Shown: positions 26,844-35,915 of the stretch, piece after piece
How positions within the stretch are numbered: the first letter of the stretch is position 1
Layout of the letters: each line of letters opens with the position of its first letter
From: an uncultured Bacteroidaceae bacterium
Lineage (GTDB): Bacteria; Bacteroidota; Bacteroidia; Bacteroidales; Bacteroidaceae
DNA length: 64,000 nucleotides
Reading direction: 5' to 3'
Assembly (NCBI GenBank): GCA_905234745.1
Contig: CAJOJD010000007.1
Span: forward strand, 50,361-114,360
Position numbers and translations under genes: made by a program
Notes under the pieces: generated by a model
Databases searched by the model: none
What the model was told of the DNA's origin: nothing
Seen by the model: only the letters and a program-made list of their open reading frames with translations

Positions 26844-28319
26844 TTATTTGTATTTCTTGTCCCAGTCTGTGTCACCAGTCTGCTGGGGTGCCGGCGCTGG
26901 TGCGCCAGTAGGATATTGTGTTGTCGGACGCTGGAACATCGGTGTATAACCGTCACCAGCCCACGCAGGCTGTTGCTGCGGCTGCTCCTGAACAGGCTGT
27001 TCACCCACGTCATAAGCGTTTATGGAAACTCTGCGCAAGGCATCAACAAGAGTGGGGGAGTACATGATAGCTGTCTGTATCTGAGTACCCAGGTCGGTAC
27101 CTGTCAGCTTACCTTCTGCAAACAGGTCGCCTTTAGAACCTTTTAACTGGTTAACGATAGCATCCAGGTCAAATCCTCCAGCCTTTAATTCCTTCTTTAC
27201 CTTTGCATCCTTGGCATAAGACAGAAGGGTGTTTTTAAGGCTGTTGGGGTGTATATACATCACCACTGCGTTGCGGTCACCATAAGCAGGTATTTCAAGG
27301 GCCTGCGCGCCCATTTTCTTGGCTGCCGTGGCTGGATCATAACTGAACCCTCCATTACCGTCAGGGACAAGGCCCTGCTTTAGCATTTCTATCTGGAACC
27401 TGGTCTCATTAGCACGGTCACGCTGCGCTATACCTGCCAACTCAACATCCTGTCCGCGCAGCTGAGCCTCAATCCTTTTGGCCGCCAGCTCGTCAGCAAC
27501 ACCATTACGACCGCGCTCATACGCCTCATCTTCCTCAGCTTTCTGCTGCTGTGCCAAAGCAATGGCATTGGAGCCTTTAGACTGGAGCAGTTTCAGCTGC
27601 TCGGCAATCTGCTCCTTGGTAAACTGGTATTTGGCGTTTTCACCGGCCATTTGCTGCTGGCGCAGTTTCTCACGCATACGGTCCAGCCGTTCACGCTCCT
27701 GCAGTCGGTGCTGGTCTGCCTCACGCATCCAGTCCTGAGTAAATGTCTTGGGCTGCTGGTTGACGGCACCGCGGCTGGTACCTATAAGGTTAACCAGCGA
27801 ACTGGCAAACTCCGTCACACCTGCAAACACACTCTTATTGGTGTCAATCTGCTTTTGCAGTTCAGCCTCTTTCTTGGCCTCTCTGAGGTCATTCTGATAA
27901 CCTTCCACTATCCGGCCCAGAAAGTTCTGATAGTTGGTGTCATTCTCCTTGTTGGCATTAAAAGCATCCTCGGCAGCCCTCTCCATATTTGCGTTCTGCT
28001 GCTGCATAGCAGTAGATACGGTCCTCTTCACCTCAACACCTCCGTCACCGGTGCCTTCATCCGCATCGGTATCAGCGTCAGGTGTATTTGTTGGCTGAGT
28101 AGTGGCAGGTGCTCCGTTAGGGTTCTCGGGTGCAGTAGGAGCACCCGGTATAGAACCAGCGGCCTGCTGCTGTTGTAGCTGTTCGGCCTGCTGTCTCTCC
28201 AGTTCCGCTTGTGCTGCGGCCTGAGCGACCAGCCGTTCCTGCTCCTCGCGCCTTATGCGCTCCTGCTCCTCCAGCTCGTTCTGGAGTTCCATTGTCTGCT
28301 GTGAATTTGTTGACGGCAT
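26844..28319 (-). CDS. Internal-virion-like coiled-coil protein
   Basis: 491 aa, Q/E/A-rich helical protein directly upstream of the giant gene. Confidence 0.5.
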   Translation of the reverse strand: MPSTNSQQTMELQNELEEQERIRREEQERLVAQAAAQAELERQQAEQLQQQQAAGSIPGAPTAPENPNGAPATTQPTNTPDADTDADEGTGDGGVEVKRTVSTAMQQQNANMERAAEDAFNANKENDTNYQNFLGRIVEGYQNDLREAKKEAELQKQIDTNKSVFAGVTEFASSLVNLIGTSRGAVNQQPKTFTQDWMREADQHRLQERERLDRMREKLRQQQMAGENAKYQFTKEQIAEQLKLLQSKGSNAIALAQQQKAEEDEAYERGRNGVADELAAKRIEAQLRGQDVELAGIAQRDRANETRFQIEMLKQGLVPDGNGGFSYDPATAAKKMGAQALEIPAYGDRNAVVMYIHPNSLKNTLLSYAKDAKVKKELKAGGFDLDAIVNQLKGSKGDLFAEGKLTGTDLGTQIQTAIMYSPTLVDALRRVSINAYDVGEQPVQEQPQQQPAWAGDGYTPMFQRPTTQYPTGAPAPAPQQTGDTDWDKKYK

Positions 28320-28336
28320 GATGCGTGAGTGTTAGG

Positions 28337-28930
28337 TTAATTCTTCTTTTTGAATATATCAGACCATTCCTTGTCTTTCAGCGCATCCACAAGAGAGCCA
28401 CCCATCTGTACGGCAGCAGCCGAAGCCTGGCTGCCAGCCTGTGCTGTCTGCTGTGCCTGCTGCATATTCTGCTGGTATCCGGCATTAGCTATGTTCTGAG
28501 ACATGCCGTTGTCCATACCCAGATACATCTGGTCAATCTTATCCTGATTAGCGGCACCTGCAGCAGCAATATCGGCAATGGTTTCACCCATAGCCCTGTT
28601 AGCCGCCTCCTTTTCGGCGGCCAGCGCAGCCTCACTGCCACCAGCCACTATGTTAGTGGCGCGTGACTGATTGTAACGCTCGTTAATCAGCTCGCGCTGT
28701 TTGGTAAGCGCAGCCTGCACATCGGCACGTCTTGTATAGTCCTGATTGCTGCGTATGTTATACCAGTTCTCAATCTTACGGCGTTGAGCCTCGGTCTCCT
28801 GGTTATAGGCTTGGCGTGCTGCATCAGCCTGTTGTTTGGATTTTCTTGCTGCGATGCCGGTACTGGCCAGACTCGACACGCCACTTATGATAGCCGCTAC
28901 TATAGCAGGCGCTATTGCCATTGTAAGCAT
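28337..28930 (-). CDS. Internal-virion/DNA-transfer-like protein
   Basis: N-terminal hydrophobic segment (AIAPAIVAAIISGVSSLASTGIAA) plus Ala/Gln-rich helices; structural block. Confidence 0.5.
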   Translation of the reverse strand: MLTMAIAPAIVAAIISGVSSLASTGIAARKSKQQADAARQAYNQETEAQRRKIENWYNIRSNQDYTRRADVQAALTKQRELINERYNQSRATNIVAGGSEAALAAEKEAANRAMGETIADIAAAGAANQDKIDQMYLGMDNGMSQNIANAGYQQNMQQAQQTAQAGSQASAAAVQMGGSLVDALKDKEWSDIFKKKN

Positions 28931-28966
28931 TGTAATGTAATTTGAGTTTATAAACCACCCCAAAAT

Positions 28967-28990
28967 AAAAAAAGACCACTCCTAAGAGCA
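28967..28990 (-). terminator. Rho-independent terminator-like hairpin
   Basis: Minus strand AGACTGCTCTTAGGAGTGGTCTTTTTTT. Confidence 0.65.
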
Positions 28991-29041
28991 GTCTATTTTA
29001 GCCCACACCAGCGGCAAACTACATTAAACTATTATAGTATC

Positions 29042-29359
29042 TCAACCTATTTCCTCACGCATCTCCTCCAGCTCCTCGCGGTACGTCTGAACAGGTATAG
29101 CGTCCTTATGCTCTATGGCACTCAGTTTAGGTATCACATAAGGTATCAGGTCCTTCATTATCTTAGCTCGGTCCGCTGGATCTTTTATTGCATCCAGGTC
29201 ATCGGCCAGTTTGGCTTTCTGCTTGCCGATACCCTCGCCGCTGACGTATGCCATGACAATAGGAGCCAGCGCGTTCTTAACCTCGCTGGTGACCTTATTA
29301 GGCGTACCCTTTACGCGCCCACCTAATCGGCCTTTGCCGTCATTCTTTGGTCGTGCCAT
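29042..29359 (-). CDS. Small phage DNA-binding-like protein (terminase small subunit-like context)
   Basis: RLGGRVKGTPNKVTSEVKNALAPIV...IMKDLIPYVIPKL. Confidence 0.45.
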   Translation of the reverse strand: MARPKNDGKGRLGGRVKGTPNKVTSEVKNALAPIVMAYVSGEGIGKQKAKLADDLDAIKDPADRAKIMKDLIPYVIPKLSAIEHKDAIPVQTYREELEEMREEIG

Positions 29360-29360
29360 A

Positions 29361-29897
29361 TCAACGCGGATTTCTTGGTCTGCCCCACGGATTTAGCGGA
29401 GGAATAATGATAGTGTCTGGAATCATGGTGTTGTTAATTTCTGCCTCCAGCGTGTCCAGCTCGGCGGCATACACCGCGCTCTGATTACTGCCCATACCGG
29501 CGGCATACCAGTCATACAAGGCACCATACACCAGGTATCGGTGGATATAAGTAACCACGGATTTAAGCAGCTCATCCTTAAGGATTGCAGGGACAATCAG
29601 GTGATACTCTATGTAATCATTAGCCTGCAGCTCATCATCGGCAATAACCGTCACCTCCTCGGCCTTAATAAAACGCCTGAGCATCTTACGCACCTGTGCC
29701 TCACGAAACTCCACGTTACGCGCCATAAGGTGGCCGTCAAGGCTTTCCTTGGCGTCACTGCTCATTGCATCACGCTGCTGCGGACTGGGCACACTCGATA
29801 CCTCAGCATACTTGTATGTCAGAGAGTCAATATCATTATAGATACCCTGTTTGCGTATCTTGATGGTACGCTCTTTATTCTCCTCCTGCTGGCTCAT
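29361..29897 (-). CDS. Phage structural/connector-like hypothetical protein
   Basis: 178 aa; tightly packed in the late block. Confidence 0.5.
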   Translation of the reverse strand: MSQQEENKERTIKIRKQGIYNDIDSLTYKYAEVSSVPSPQQRDAMSSDAKESLDGHLMARNVEFREAQVRKMLRRFIKAEEVTVIADDELQANDYIEYHLIVPAILKDELLKSVVTYIHRYLVYGALYDWYAAGMGSNQSAVYAAELDTLEAEINNTMIPDTIIIPPLNPWGRPRNPR

Positions 29898-30351
29898 ATT
29901 TAGGTGGTGTTTTGCTGTATAACAGACCTTCTATCTCCCTGGCTGCATCGGCTGTCTGCAAGCTGTGCGTATTACTCAGCTCACCGGCATTAACAGACTT
30001 GTAATAACGTGCCAGCGTATAATGCACCATATAATCATGGCAAGCGTCAGTAAGCGGCTGCGCCTTATTGCTGGCACGGCGCTCGCTCATGTCAAGTTCC
30101 CATTCAAGCTGGGAGCCCACGCGCCCGTCAAGAGTGTTATCAGCTTCCTGTGAATCACTATCCACCAGGTGCCGCTTCAGCATACGTGTCAGCGCCGAGC
30201 TCACAATCACAATCTCGCGTTTAAGCTGCTCGTTCTTATCGCTGCCGGCCTCCGTGCGGTACTGAACGTCAGGCTCCATACCCTGCACGTCCAAGTGGCT
30301 GCGCTCACGTATATCCTTAAGCAGCTCCTCTATAATGATAGTAATGGTCAT
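29875..30351 (-). CDS. Phage structural/connector-like hypothetical protein
   Basis: 158 aa; overlaps neighbours. Confidence 0.5.
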   Translation of the reverse strand: MTITIIIEELLKDIRERSHLDVQGMEPDVQYRTEAGSDKNEQLKREIVIVSSALTRMLKRHLVDSDSQEADNTLDGRVGSQLEWELDMSERRASNKAQPLTDACHDYMVHYTLARYYKSVNAGELSNTHSLQTADAAREIEGLLYSKTPPKYEPAGGE

Positions 30352-30806
30352 AGTCCTATCCTGTCGCTTACAGGTTTCCTGATCTTAAGATGTTCAATAG
30401 TCTCATCCAGCACCGCGTTGGCATGAGCCACATACTCCTCAGCACGCTTATACTGCTTTTCAATCAGCCATTGAGCTGTGATATGCTGCACCATATACCG
30501 CTTGACATCGGCCTCAACCATATCCATAAGGCCGTCACTAAAGTCAGGCAGGTAATACTCCAGCACACGCACGGTATCTGATGTCTTTGTGTACTGGTTC
30601 AGAATATCCCTGCTGCGTTCCGTCAAGTGCGACAGAGCATCATCAAACAGACGCTCCAACGTGCTCTCATCACGCTCATACACCATGATAGCATCATACA
30701 GCGACTGCCCCTCACCATCATAGGCCGATGCAGCCACCCTGGAGACCTCCTCCCTGACGCCCTCCAGTACATTGTCCCTGTTTATTGTAATGACAACCAT
30801 TGACAT
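30348..30806 (-). CDS. Phage structural/connector-like hypothetical protein
   Basis: 152 aa; overlaps the downstream gene by 4 nt. Confidence 0.5.
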   Translation of the reverse strand: MSMVVITINRDNVLEGVREEVSRVAASAYDGEGQSLYDAIMVYERDESTLERLFDDALSHLTERSRDILNQYTKTSDTVRVLEYYLPDFSDGLMDMVEADVKRYMVQHITAQWLIEKQYKRAEEYVAHANAVLDETIEHLKIRKPVSDRIGL

Positions 30807-30860
30807 ATCACCTTCAATCTACGCAAATAAACAAGCCCACGCCCACACCAGCTGTCTATC

Positions 30861-31190
30861 TTAGCCCACACCACTAATCTTTTGGGGTTCCTCCATACCC
30901 AATAAACCACGCAGATAGGTACAGGATTTATAGTTCTCTCCGTACCATTCCTCCCGCGTCTTGCCAGTCTGTTTTATAAGCTGTTCATACGAACCATCCA
31001 CCTGGCAGTATATTGGACGCTCTTCATAAATGGAGCAAAGGTTATCAGACGTCAGGTAACGGCAAGCATCACCACCTTCTTGTGCCAGCGCCTTGATCTC
31101 AGGTATAACACTAAGCCCAACCAGCTTGCAACACGCTCCGCATCGTTGGCACTTAAATTGAGGTGCGTTATCCGAAACTTTTTCTTGCAT
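30861..31190 (-). CDS. YkgJ-like cysteine-cluster protein
   Basis: FKCQRCGACCKLVGLSVIPEIKAL...CRYLTSDNLCSIYEERPIYC. Confidence 0.75.
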   Translation of the reverse strand: MQEKVSDNAPQFKCQRCGACCKLVGLSVIPEIKALAQEGGDACRYLTSDNLCSIYEERPIYCQVDGSYEQLIKQTGKTREEWYGENYKSCTYLRGLLGMEEPQKISGVG

Positions 31191-31416
31191 CGTAATAATT
31201 GTCAAACAACTCACATCCCCACAATCTTGCTCGTCCATCATCAATAGTAAGTCTTCCATACATACGTTCAACATCAGAAACCTCCGCTAACGCATTATAC
31301 CATCTTCGTACGGCTGCAACAAATGTTTCTGCTTCTACACCACAAGCAAGTAAATGTGCCTTACTACTGCTACCTTGTGCTTGATGCCCTGCTGTCCATA
31401 TATCATACTTTGCCAT
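31168..31416 (-). CDS. Hypothetical protein
   Basis: 82 aa; ends overlapping the YkgJ-like start. Confidence 0.55.
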   Translation of the reverse strand: MAKYDIWTAGHQAQGSSSKAHLLACGVEAETFVAAVRRWYNALAEVSDVERMYGRLTIDDGRARLWGCELFDNYYDARKSFG

Positions 31417-31435
31417 ATTTCTATCCGTTATTGTA

Positions 31436-32038
31436 TCAAGTGTATCTTTCTTTGAGGGTTCTGAGCCAACTATTAAAATTTTCTAAGGTTTCTACAACAT
31501 CTTTATTTGGCATATCGCCTACCTTATGCTCATAATATAGATTCCAAAACTTAAGCATTTCTTCATCGCTTTCACTCCAAGCAGATTTCTTCCTAAAAAT
31601 GGCCTTGGATGCTACATTGTAACCATCTGGCGTTTTTACTATCCAAGCACCTACAGGAATCTCATAATGACTTCCATCTGCATTGAATAACTTAAAGATG
31701 CCATTATGCTTTTGCACATATTGCTCATATTCTTCAAAAGACTTAAACCACTTATCAAAGTTTCTGTCTTTACCTGTAAAGTCAATAACCTCTTTTAAGT
31801 TGTCACCTTTCCACTGAATCATAGATTTTTGACGTTGGCTTTCTACCAAATGTTGCGTGTATCTATGATCAAATAACTCATCCTTATCAGCAGGGTTCTG
31901 CTCATCCTTGCTTGCAGGCTCTTCTCGTAAAGCGTTTATGGCTATGCCAATAGCCTCTATACGCTGTTCATCAAGCCAGCAGTGACCACCATTAGGGTAA
32001 AGCTGCTGAAGATATTTTATTGCTTCTTCTTTTGTCAT
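31436..32038 (-). CDS. Hypothetical accessory protein
   Basis: 200 aa ORF in a co-directional run. Confidence 0.6.
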   Translation of the reverse strand: MTKEEAIKYLQQLYPNGGHCWLDEQRIEAIGIAINALREEPASKDEQNPADKDELFDHRYTQHLVESQRQKSMIQWKGDNLKEVIDFTGKDRNFDKWFKSFEEYEQYVQKHNGIFKLFNADGSHYEIPVGAWIVKTPDGYNVASKAIFRKKSAWSESDEEMLKFWNLYYEHKVGDMPNKDVVETLENFNSWLRTLKERYT

Positions 32039-32041
32039 ATC

Positions 32042-32458
32042 TCACTCCTTAATGATTATTAGTTTGCACTTGTCTCCAAAACCGAGTCCGGTTTGAGACC
32101 AAGCAAATCCACCAAGACTAAGGTGGTTCCATTCCATATTAACATGGGCATTAATAGCATTTTTCATCATCTGCTCTTTCTGCCATTGTGCGCCAAGTTG
32201 TGCATACTTACTTGCAATATCGTCTATACCTCTGCGAACGAAATCATCCACATCGCCATCTGTCTCCATCTGTTCAACAACACATTTCTCCAAGTCCTCG
32301 CTTGCAGGTTCTTTCTTGCAATAGTCATGAATGATAAACTGGTGATACTCTTCCATAGCCTTGCGTAGTCTCGAAGCATCAGTAGTCATATTCTGCGCTG
32401 CATAGTACATTGCATCAGCAAGTTTGACTACTTTTTCTAATTTTTCTTTGTCACTCAT
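32042..32458 (-). CDS. Hypothetical accessory protein (paralog of 34501..35067 in its C-terminal module)
   Basis: Shares QWQKEQMMKNAINA and flanking DNA with 34501..35067. Confidence 0.65.
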   Translation of the reverse strand: MSDKEKLEKVVKLADAMYYAAQNMTTDASRLRKAMEEYHQFIIHDYCKKEPASEDLEKCVVEQMETDGDVDDFVRRGIDDIASKYAQLGAQWQKEQMMKNAINAHVNMEWNHLSLGGFAWSQTGLGFGDKCKLIIIKE

Positions 32459-32461
32459 ATT

Positions 32462-32692
32462 TCACTCCTTGTTATTTTCAAGTTCATCAATGTAGTTATC
32501 CAACTGCTCAAAGAAATGTGCATTGTCAATACTTGTATTGAGCATATACAACAACCTATCTCTTGTTTCCTTCCTTGCCAACTCAACTGCTGCAAGGGCG
32601 TTCTCAGTTGTCAGCCATTCGTGATAACCGCCATGAACCAACTCGTTGCTACAACCTCTTGTGTAGGCTTTGATATATTCTTCGGGTGTCAT
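32462..32692 (-). CDS. Hypothetical protein
   Basis: 76 aa. Confidence 0.5.
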   Translation of the reverse strand: MTPEEYIKAYTRGCSNELVHGGYHEWLTTENALAAVELARKETRDRLLYMLNTSIDNAHFFEQLDNYIDELENNKE

Positions 32693-32697
32693 ACCAA

Positions 32698-32910
32698 CTA
32701 TTCTTTTCCGTAGGTAATATAGTTGTTATCATCCCAACTTCTTACATATCTCGGCTCAATAGCCTTACCTTCCAATGTCTGTGTTCGGTGGTAATGCTTG
32801 CATACAGGAACAATAACAAGTTTGCTGAAAAACATTCTCTTACCCCACCAATAGCCTATTCCATAGTCAATGCTATGAATCCTGATAGGCAAATACTTTT
32901 TAATTTCCAT
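32698..32910 (-). CDS. Hypothetical protein
   Basis: 70 aa. Confidence 0.5.
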   Translation of the reverse strand: MEIKKYLPIRIHSIDYGIGYWWGKRMFFSKLVIVPVCKHYHRTQTLEGKAIEPRYVRSWDDNNYITYGKE

Positions 32911-33037
32911 TTCTTGTTATTTTGGTTAATTTAATGCTGTCAAAACGCTTATATCCGCCAATGATGATTGCACATAACTTATCATCCGGAATATCGTATA
33001 ATGCGTCATCAACTTCAAATGTTAGCACTACTTTCAT
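32900..33037 (-). CDS. Hypothetical small protein (45 aa, not in track)
   Basis: MKVVLTFEVDDALYDIPDDKLCAIIIGGYKRFDSIKLTKITRNGN*. Confidence 0.5.
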   Translation of the reverse strand: MKVVLTFEVDDALYDIPDDKLCAIIIGGYKRFDSIKLTKITRNGN

Positions 33038-33038
33038 A

Positions 33039-33263
33039 TCAATTCTCTGCTATAAATAATTCAAAATCACACCACCATAGTTGCAATTTCTGGGATGGTA
33101 TGTATTCCGTAAACCATTGCTTTGCCTTCTCCATTAAGTCTTTCTCGGCTCGGTTGTAACCTTTAATAAAGCCCTTACGTTCCCTGAGATTTTCGTCATA
33201 GCCTTCTCTCGCAGCAATCTTTATCGGATAAGCCTTCAACGCCTGTTCTTCTGCTCTGGTCAT
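33039..33263 (-). CDS. Hypothetical protein
   Basis: 74 aa; 4-nt overlap with the upstream ORF. Confidence 0.55.
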   Translation of the reverse strand: MTRAEEQALKAYPIKIAAREGYDENLRERKGFIKGYNRAEKDLMEKAKQWFTEYIPSQKLQLWWCDFELFIAEN

Positions 33264-33454
33264 ATTGTTTTACATTTAGGACAATAGTGCTTGCCATCTT
33301 TCTCAATCCACCCCTCTTCTAATGCACATTCTTCAATCTCTGAACCATCGGTATCATAGGGTATGCACATACCGCCTTCACCATCGTCAAAATACTCTCC
33401 GCACTTATCGCATTTGAGTTTAGTGCTTGGTATAATTACTTTCTCTTTACTCAT
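33260..33454 (-). CDS. Zinc-ribbon-like small protein
   Basis: LKCDKCGEYFDD...HYCPKCKTI, two CxxC motifs. Confidence 0.6.
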   Translation of the reverse strand: MSKEKVIIPSTKLKCDKCGEYFDDGEGGMCIPYDTDGSEIEECALEEGWIEKDGKHYCPKCKTI

Positions 33455-33576
33455 AAATTCCAAGTTTTCATTGTTTCCTCAACCTCGCTGATGTCTATGT
33501 CAAGAGCCTTTGCTATCTGCTCTTTGTTGTAGCCATTAGCATATAGGTTTTGTATGTACGTTTTATATTTGCTCAT
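33451..33576 (-). CDS. Small HTH-like protein (41 aa, not in track)
   Basis: MSKYKTYIQNLYANGYNKEQIAKALDIDISEVEETMKTWNL*; ATGA overlap with the downstream ORF. Confidence 0.55.
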   Translation of the reverse strand: MSKYKTYIQNLYANGYNKEQIAKALDIDISEVEETMKTWNL

Positions 33577-34010
33577 ATTATCTCAATAGTTTTATCAATT
33601 CCGCACAATCTTAATGCGTGTTGGAGTTCGTGAACATATAAGTCCTTTTTGTCAAAGCCGAAGTGATTTGCATATATAGTCCACCCTTCATCGTTTCTCC
33701 GACACACTACGTTCAATTTATACACTTCTGAACAATACTCTATTCCTAAATCGATTAATGGTGTTGCAATAAACCCATTTTTATTCAATATCTCTGCGGT
33801 AAGAGGAATAGGATCAAGGAATGCGACCCACACACCACCGTTATTAATACAGTCGGTAATATCAACACAACCAGCACTACCTTCTAACCCTTTTTCTGGG
33901 AATTTATTAGTCGTATCAACAGAGACAACTCTTACTATGGTTCCCTTCTTGATACAGACGTCTTTGTTTACGCGGAATAAATCTCCCGGCATTATGTCTT
34001 TCGCTTTCAT
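33573..34010 (-). CDS. Hypothetical protein
   Basis: 145 aa, overlap-coupled. Confidence 0.6.
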   Translation of the reverse strand: MKAKDIMPGDLFRVNKDVCIKKGTIVRVVSVDTTNKFPEKGLEGSAGCVDITDCINNGGVWVAFLDPIPLTAEILNKNGFIATPLIDLGIEYCSEVYKLNVVCRRNDEGWTIYANHFGFDKKDLYVHELQHALRLCGIDKTIEII

Positions 34011-34013
34011 AGC

Positions 34014-34421
34014 TCACTTCTTTAAGAGTTCTGGATTGTCTATAATGTTTCCGATAACCTCAACTTTATTTTTTCTGACAAATGCGTCAAGGTATATAAA
34101 GTCATCAATATCGTGCTTTACAACAAAGGCCCCATCGTGAAAGACAATCTCGGATGCAACCCCGTCCCCGTTTTTACCTTCCACAAGAACACGGAATATC
34201 GGGTCGATATAAGGATGCTTCACAATGTCACCCTCATAGATGTCTTTTCCATTCTTGTCTTTGAGTCCCGTAAACTGACCGATGGTATCTTTATCCTCAA
34301 TGAAGTAAAGTTTACCATTCGGCTCTTTTATATAGCACTGTCCTTTCTTGTCAACAAACAATGAGCCAAATAACCACTCATTGCTATCCATGCGCTTGGC
34401 GCGAAACTTAATTTGTCTCAT
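34014..34421 (-). CDS. YopX-like phage protein
   Basis: MRQIKFRAKRMDSNEWLFGSL...IGQFTGLKDKNGKDIYEGDIVK. Confidence 0.85.
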   Translation of the reverse strand: MRQIKFRAKRMDSNEWLFGSLFVDKKGQCYIKEPNGKLYFIEDKDTIGQFTGLKDKNGKDIYEGDIVKHPYIDPIFRVLVEGKNGDGVASEIVFHDGAFVVKHDIDDFIYLDAFVRKNKVEVIGNIIDNPELLKK

Positions 34422-34423
34422 AT

Positions 34424-34517
34424 CTCACTCCTTAATGATTATTAGTTTGCACTTGTCTCCAAAACCGAGTCCGGTTTGAGACCAAGCAAATCCACCAAGA
34501 CTAAGGTGGTTCCATTG
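34424..34517. repeat. Duplicated 3'-terminal segment also present at about 32042..32135
   Basis: ctcactccttaatgattattagtttgcacttgtctccaaaaccgagtccggtttgagaccaagcaaatccaccaagactaaggtggttccatt is present at both loci. Confidence 0.9.
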
Positions 34518-35067
34518 CATTAATAGCATTTTTCATCATCTGCTCTTTCTGCCATTGTGCGAAATGACGGGCAATATCCTTAATGTCTTCAAGTCCGGCA
34601 CAATAGCAATCTGGTTTAACGGCACTACCGTATTCATCATCTTCACTCCATCCTGCAAGAAATGCATTTATTTCTTTCTCCAGTTCCTCGTTTACAGGTT
34701 CTTGTAAATCCTTGCTACTTTTTGCAGAATTAGCAAGAACTTGGCCATTAGTCTTGGTCACTGAGTGACTAAGATGGTCGGATTGGAGGGAATTTATAGG
34801 AGTAAAATTCGTAACCATAAGATATATGAATAATGCATCAATGGGTTTTATCGCATCGTTCTTTAATCGTTCTATAAGGTTTTCTTTAATTGCGTTGTAT
34901 ATTGCACCACTATTATTATAGGCAAAATCGGAGAAATCTTTTATATCTTTCTCTGTTGCCTTCTTGATTTCCTCAACCGTCATGCCTTTCGCTATTAATT
35001 TACCTGACAGTTCTCTTAGTTCCCTTTCCATAGAGAAGAATCTTTCTACAATCTCTGTCTGTGTCAT
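34501..35067 (-). CDS. Hypothetical accessory protein with truncated C-terminal module
   Basis: 188 aa ending QWQKEQMMKNAINAMEPP* after a 14-bp deletion relative to the 32.1 kb copy. Confidence 0.6.
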   Translation of the reverse strand: MTQTEIVERFFSMERELRELSGKLIAKGMTVEEIKKATEKDIKDFSDFAYNNSGAIYNAIKENLIERLKNDAIKPIDALFIYLMVTNFTPINSLQSDHLSHSVTKTNGQVLANSAKSSKDLQEPVNEELEKEINAFLAGWSEDDEYGSAVKPDCYCAGLEDIKDIARHFAQWQKEQMMKNAINAMEPP

Positions 35068-35080
35068 AACTTACCACTGC

Positions 35081-35839
35081 TTATTTTTCCCATACATAAA
35101 TCCGCGCATGCTCCGGATTGCCGCGTGTAACCAGCCAGTCAAACTTAAGCCTCTGATGAGGACGTTTCATGATTGGATCACCGTAATGCACGTCATCGTT
35201 CCCTATATGATAGAATCGACGGCAGTTATTAACCAGCCAGGGAGCATCAACACCAAAAGAACTGCCTTGCTTCAGAGAGCCCAGCCCATATAGCCTTGTC
35301 ACATAAGAGCCAATCACAAACTCCGGAGCATACTTTTTGACAGCACTTACAGCATCAAGACACTCTACATCATCGGGATATTGTATCGGTACCGCACGAT
35401 TGGCCAGATAGCTGCTGCGCACATCATCGCGTTCCTGGATACGGCTGTCTGTTATAGGAATCCCAAGCCCACGGCCAATCCACCCCATACCGGCACAAAT
35501 CTCAATAGCCGTATGCGGTTCCAGCTCTGGGTCATCATCAATCTCACCCTTAAGAAAGTCAATAAGCTCCACCACAGGAAATGTATATAAAGCCGAATAC
35601 TGCAGAACCAGATTAAGCGTATCAACTGTATCATTTGCAATGACACTAAATGGCATCGGCTTGACAATACCATTATGCTCAGGGCACAATAAGTCTGCAA
35701 TCTCCAGCGCCCTGTCCAAGTCAACCTTGTCAATGTCAATCTCAGTAGTCTTGCAATTCTTAATGGTGTCAGCCAGCGCTTCACCGGTTAACGGCTGCCG
35801 CCTGAACTCCGCATTGCCCTTCATTATTTTCCTGTTCAT
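35081..35839 (-). CDS. SAM-dependent methyltransferase-like protein
   Basis: AIEICAGMGWIGRGLGIPITDSRIQ resembles SAM-binding motif I. Confidence 0.5.
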   Translation of the reverse strand: MNRKIMKGNAEFRRQPLTGEALADTIKNCKTTEIDIDKVDLDRALEIADLLCPEHNGIVKPMPFSVIANDTVDTLNLVLQYSALYTFPVVELIDFLKGEIDDDPELEPHTAIEICAGMGWIGRGLGIPITDSRIQERDDVRSSYLANRAVPIQYPDDVECLDAVSAVKKYAPEFVIGSYVTRLYGLGSLKQGSSFGVDAPWLVNNCRRFYHIGNDDVHYGDPIMKRPHQRLKFDWLVTRGNPEHARIYVWEK

Positions 35840-35915
35840 AGTTTCTTCATTGCCTTTATAATAGTTTTACTTGGTTTTTCTCAAACCTGCCCTCAACAGA
35901 AACTCTCCTTCTTTT

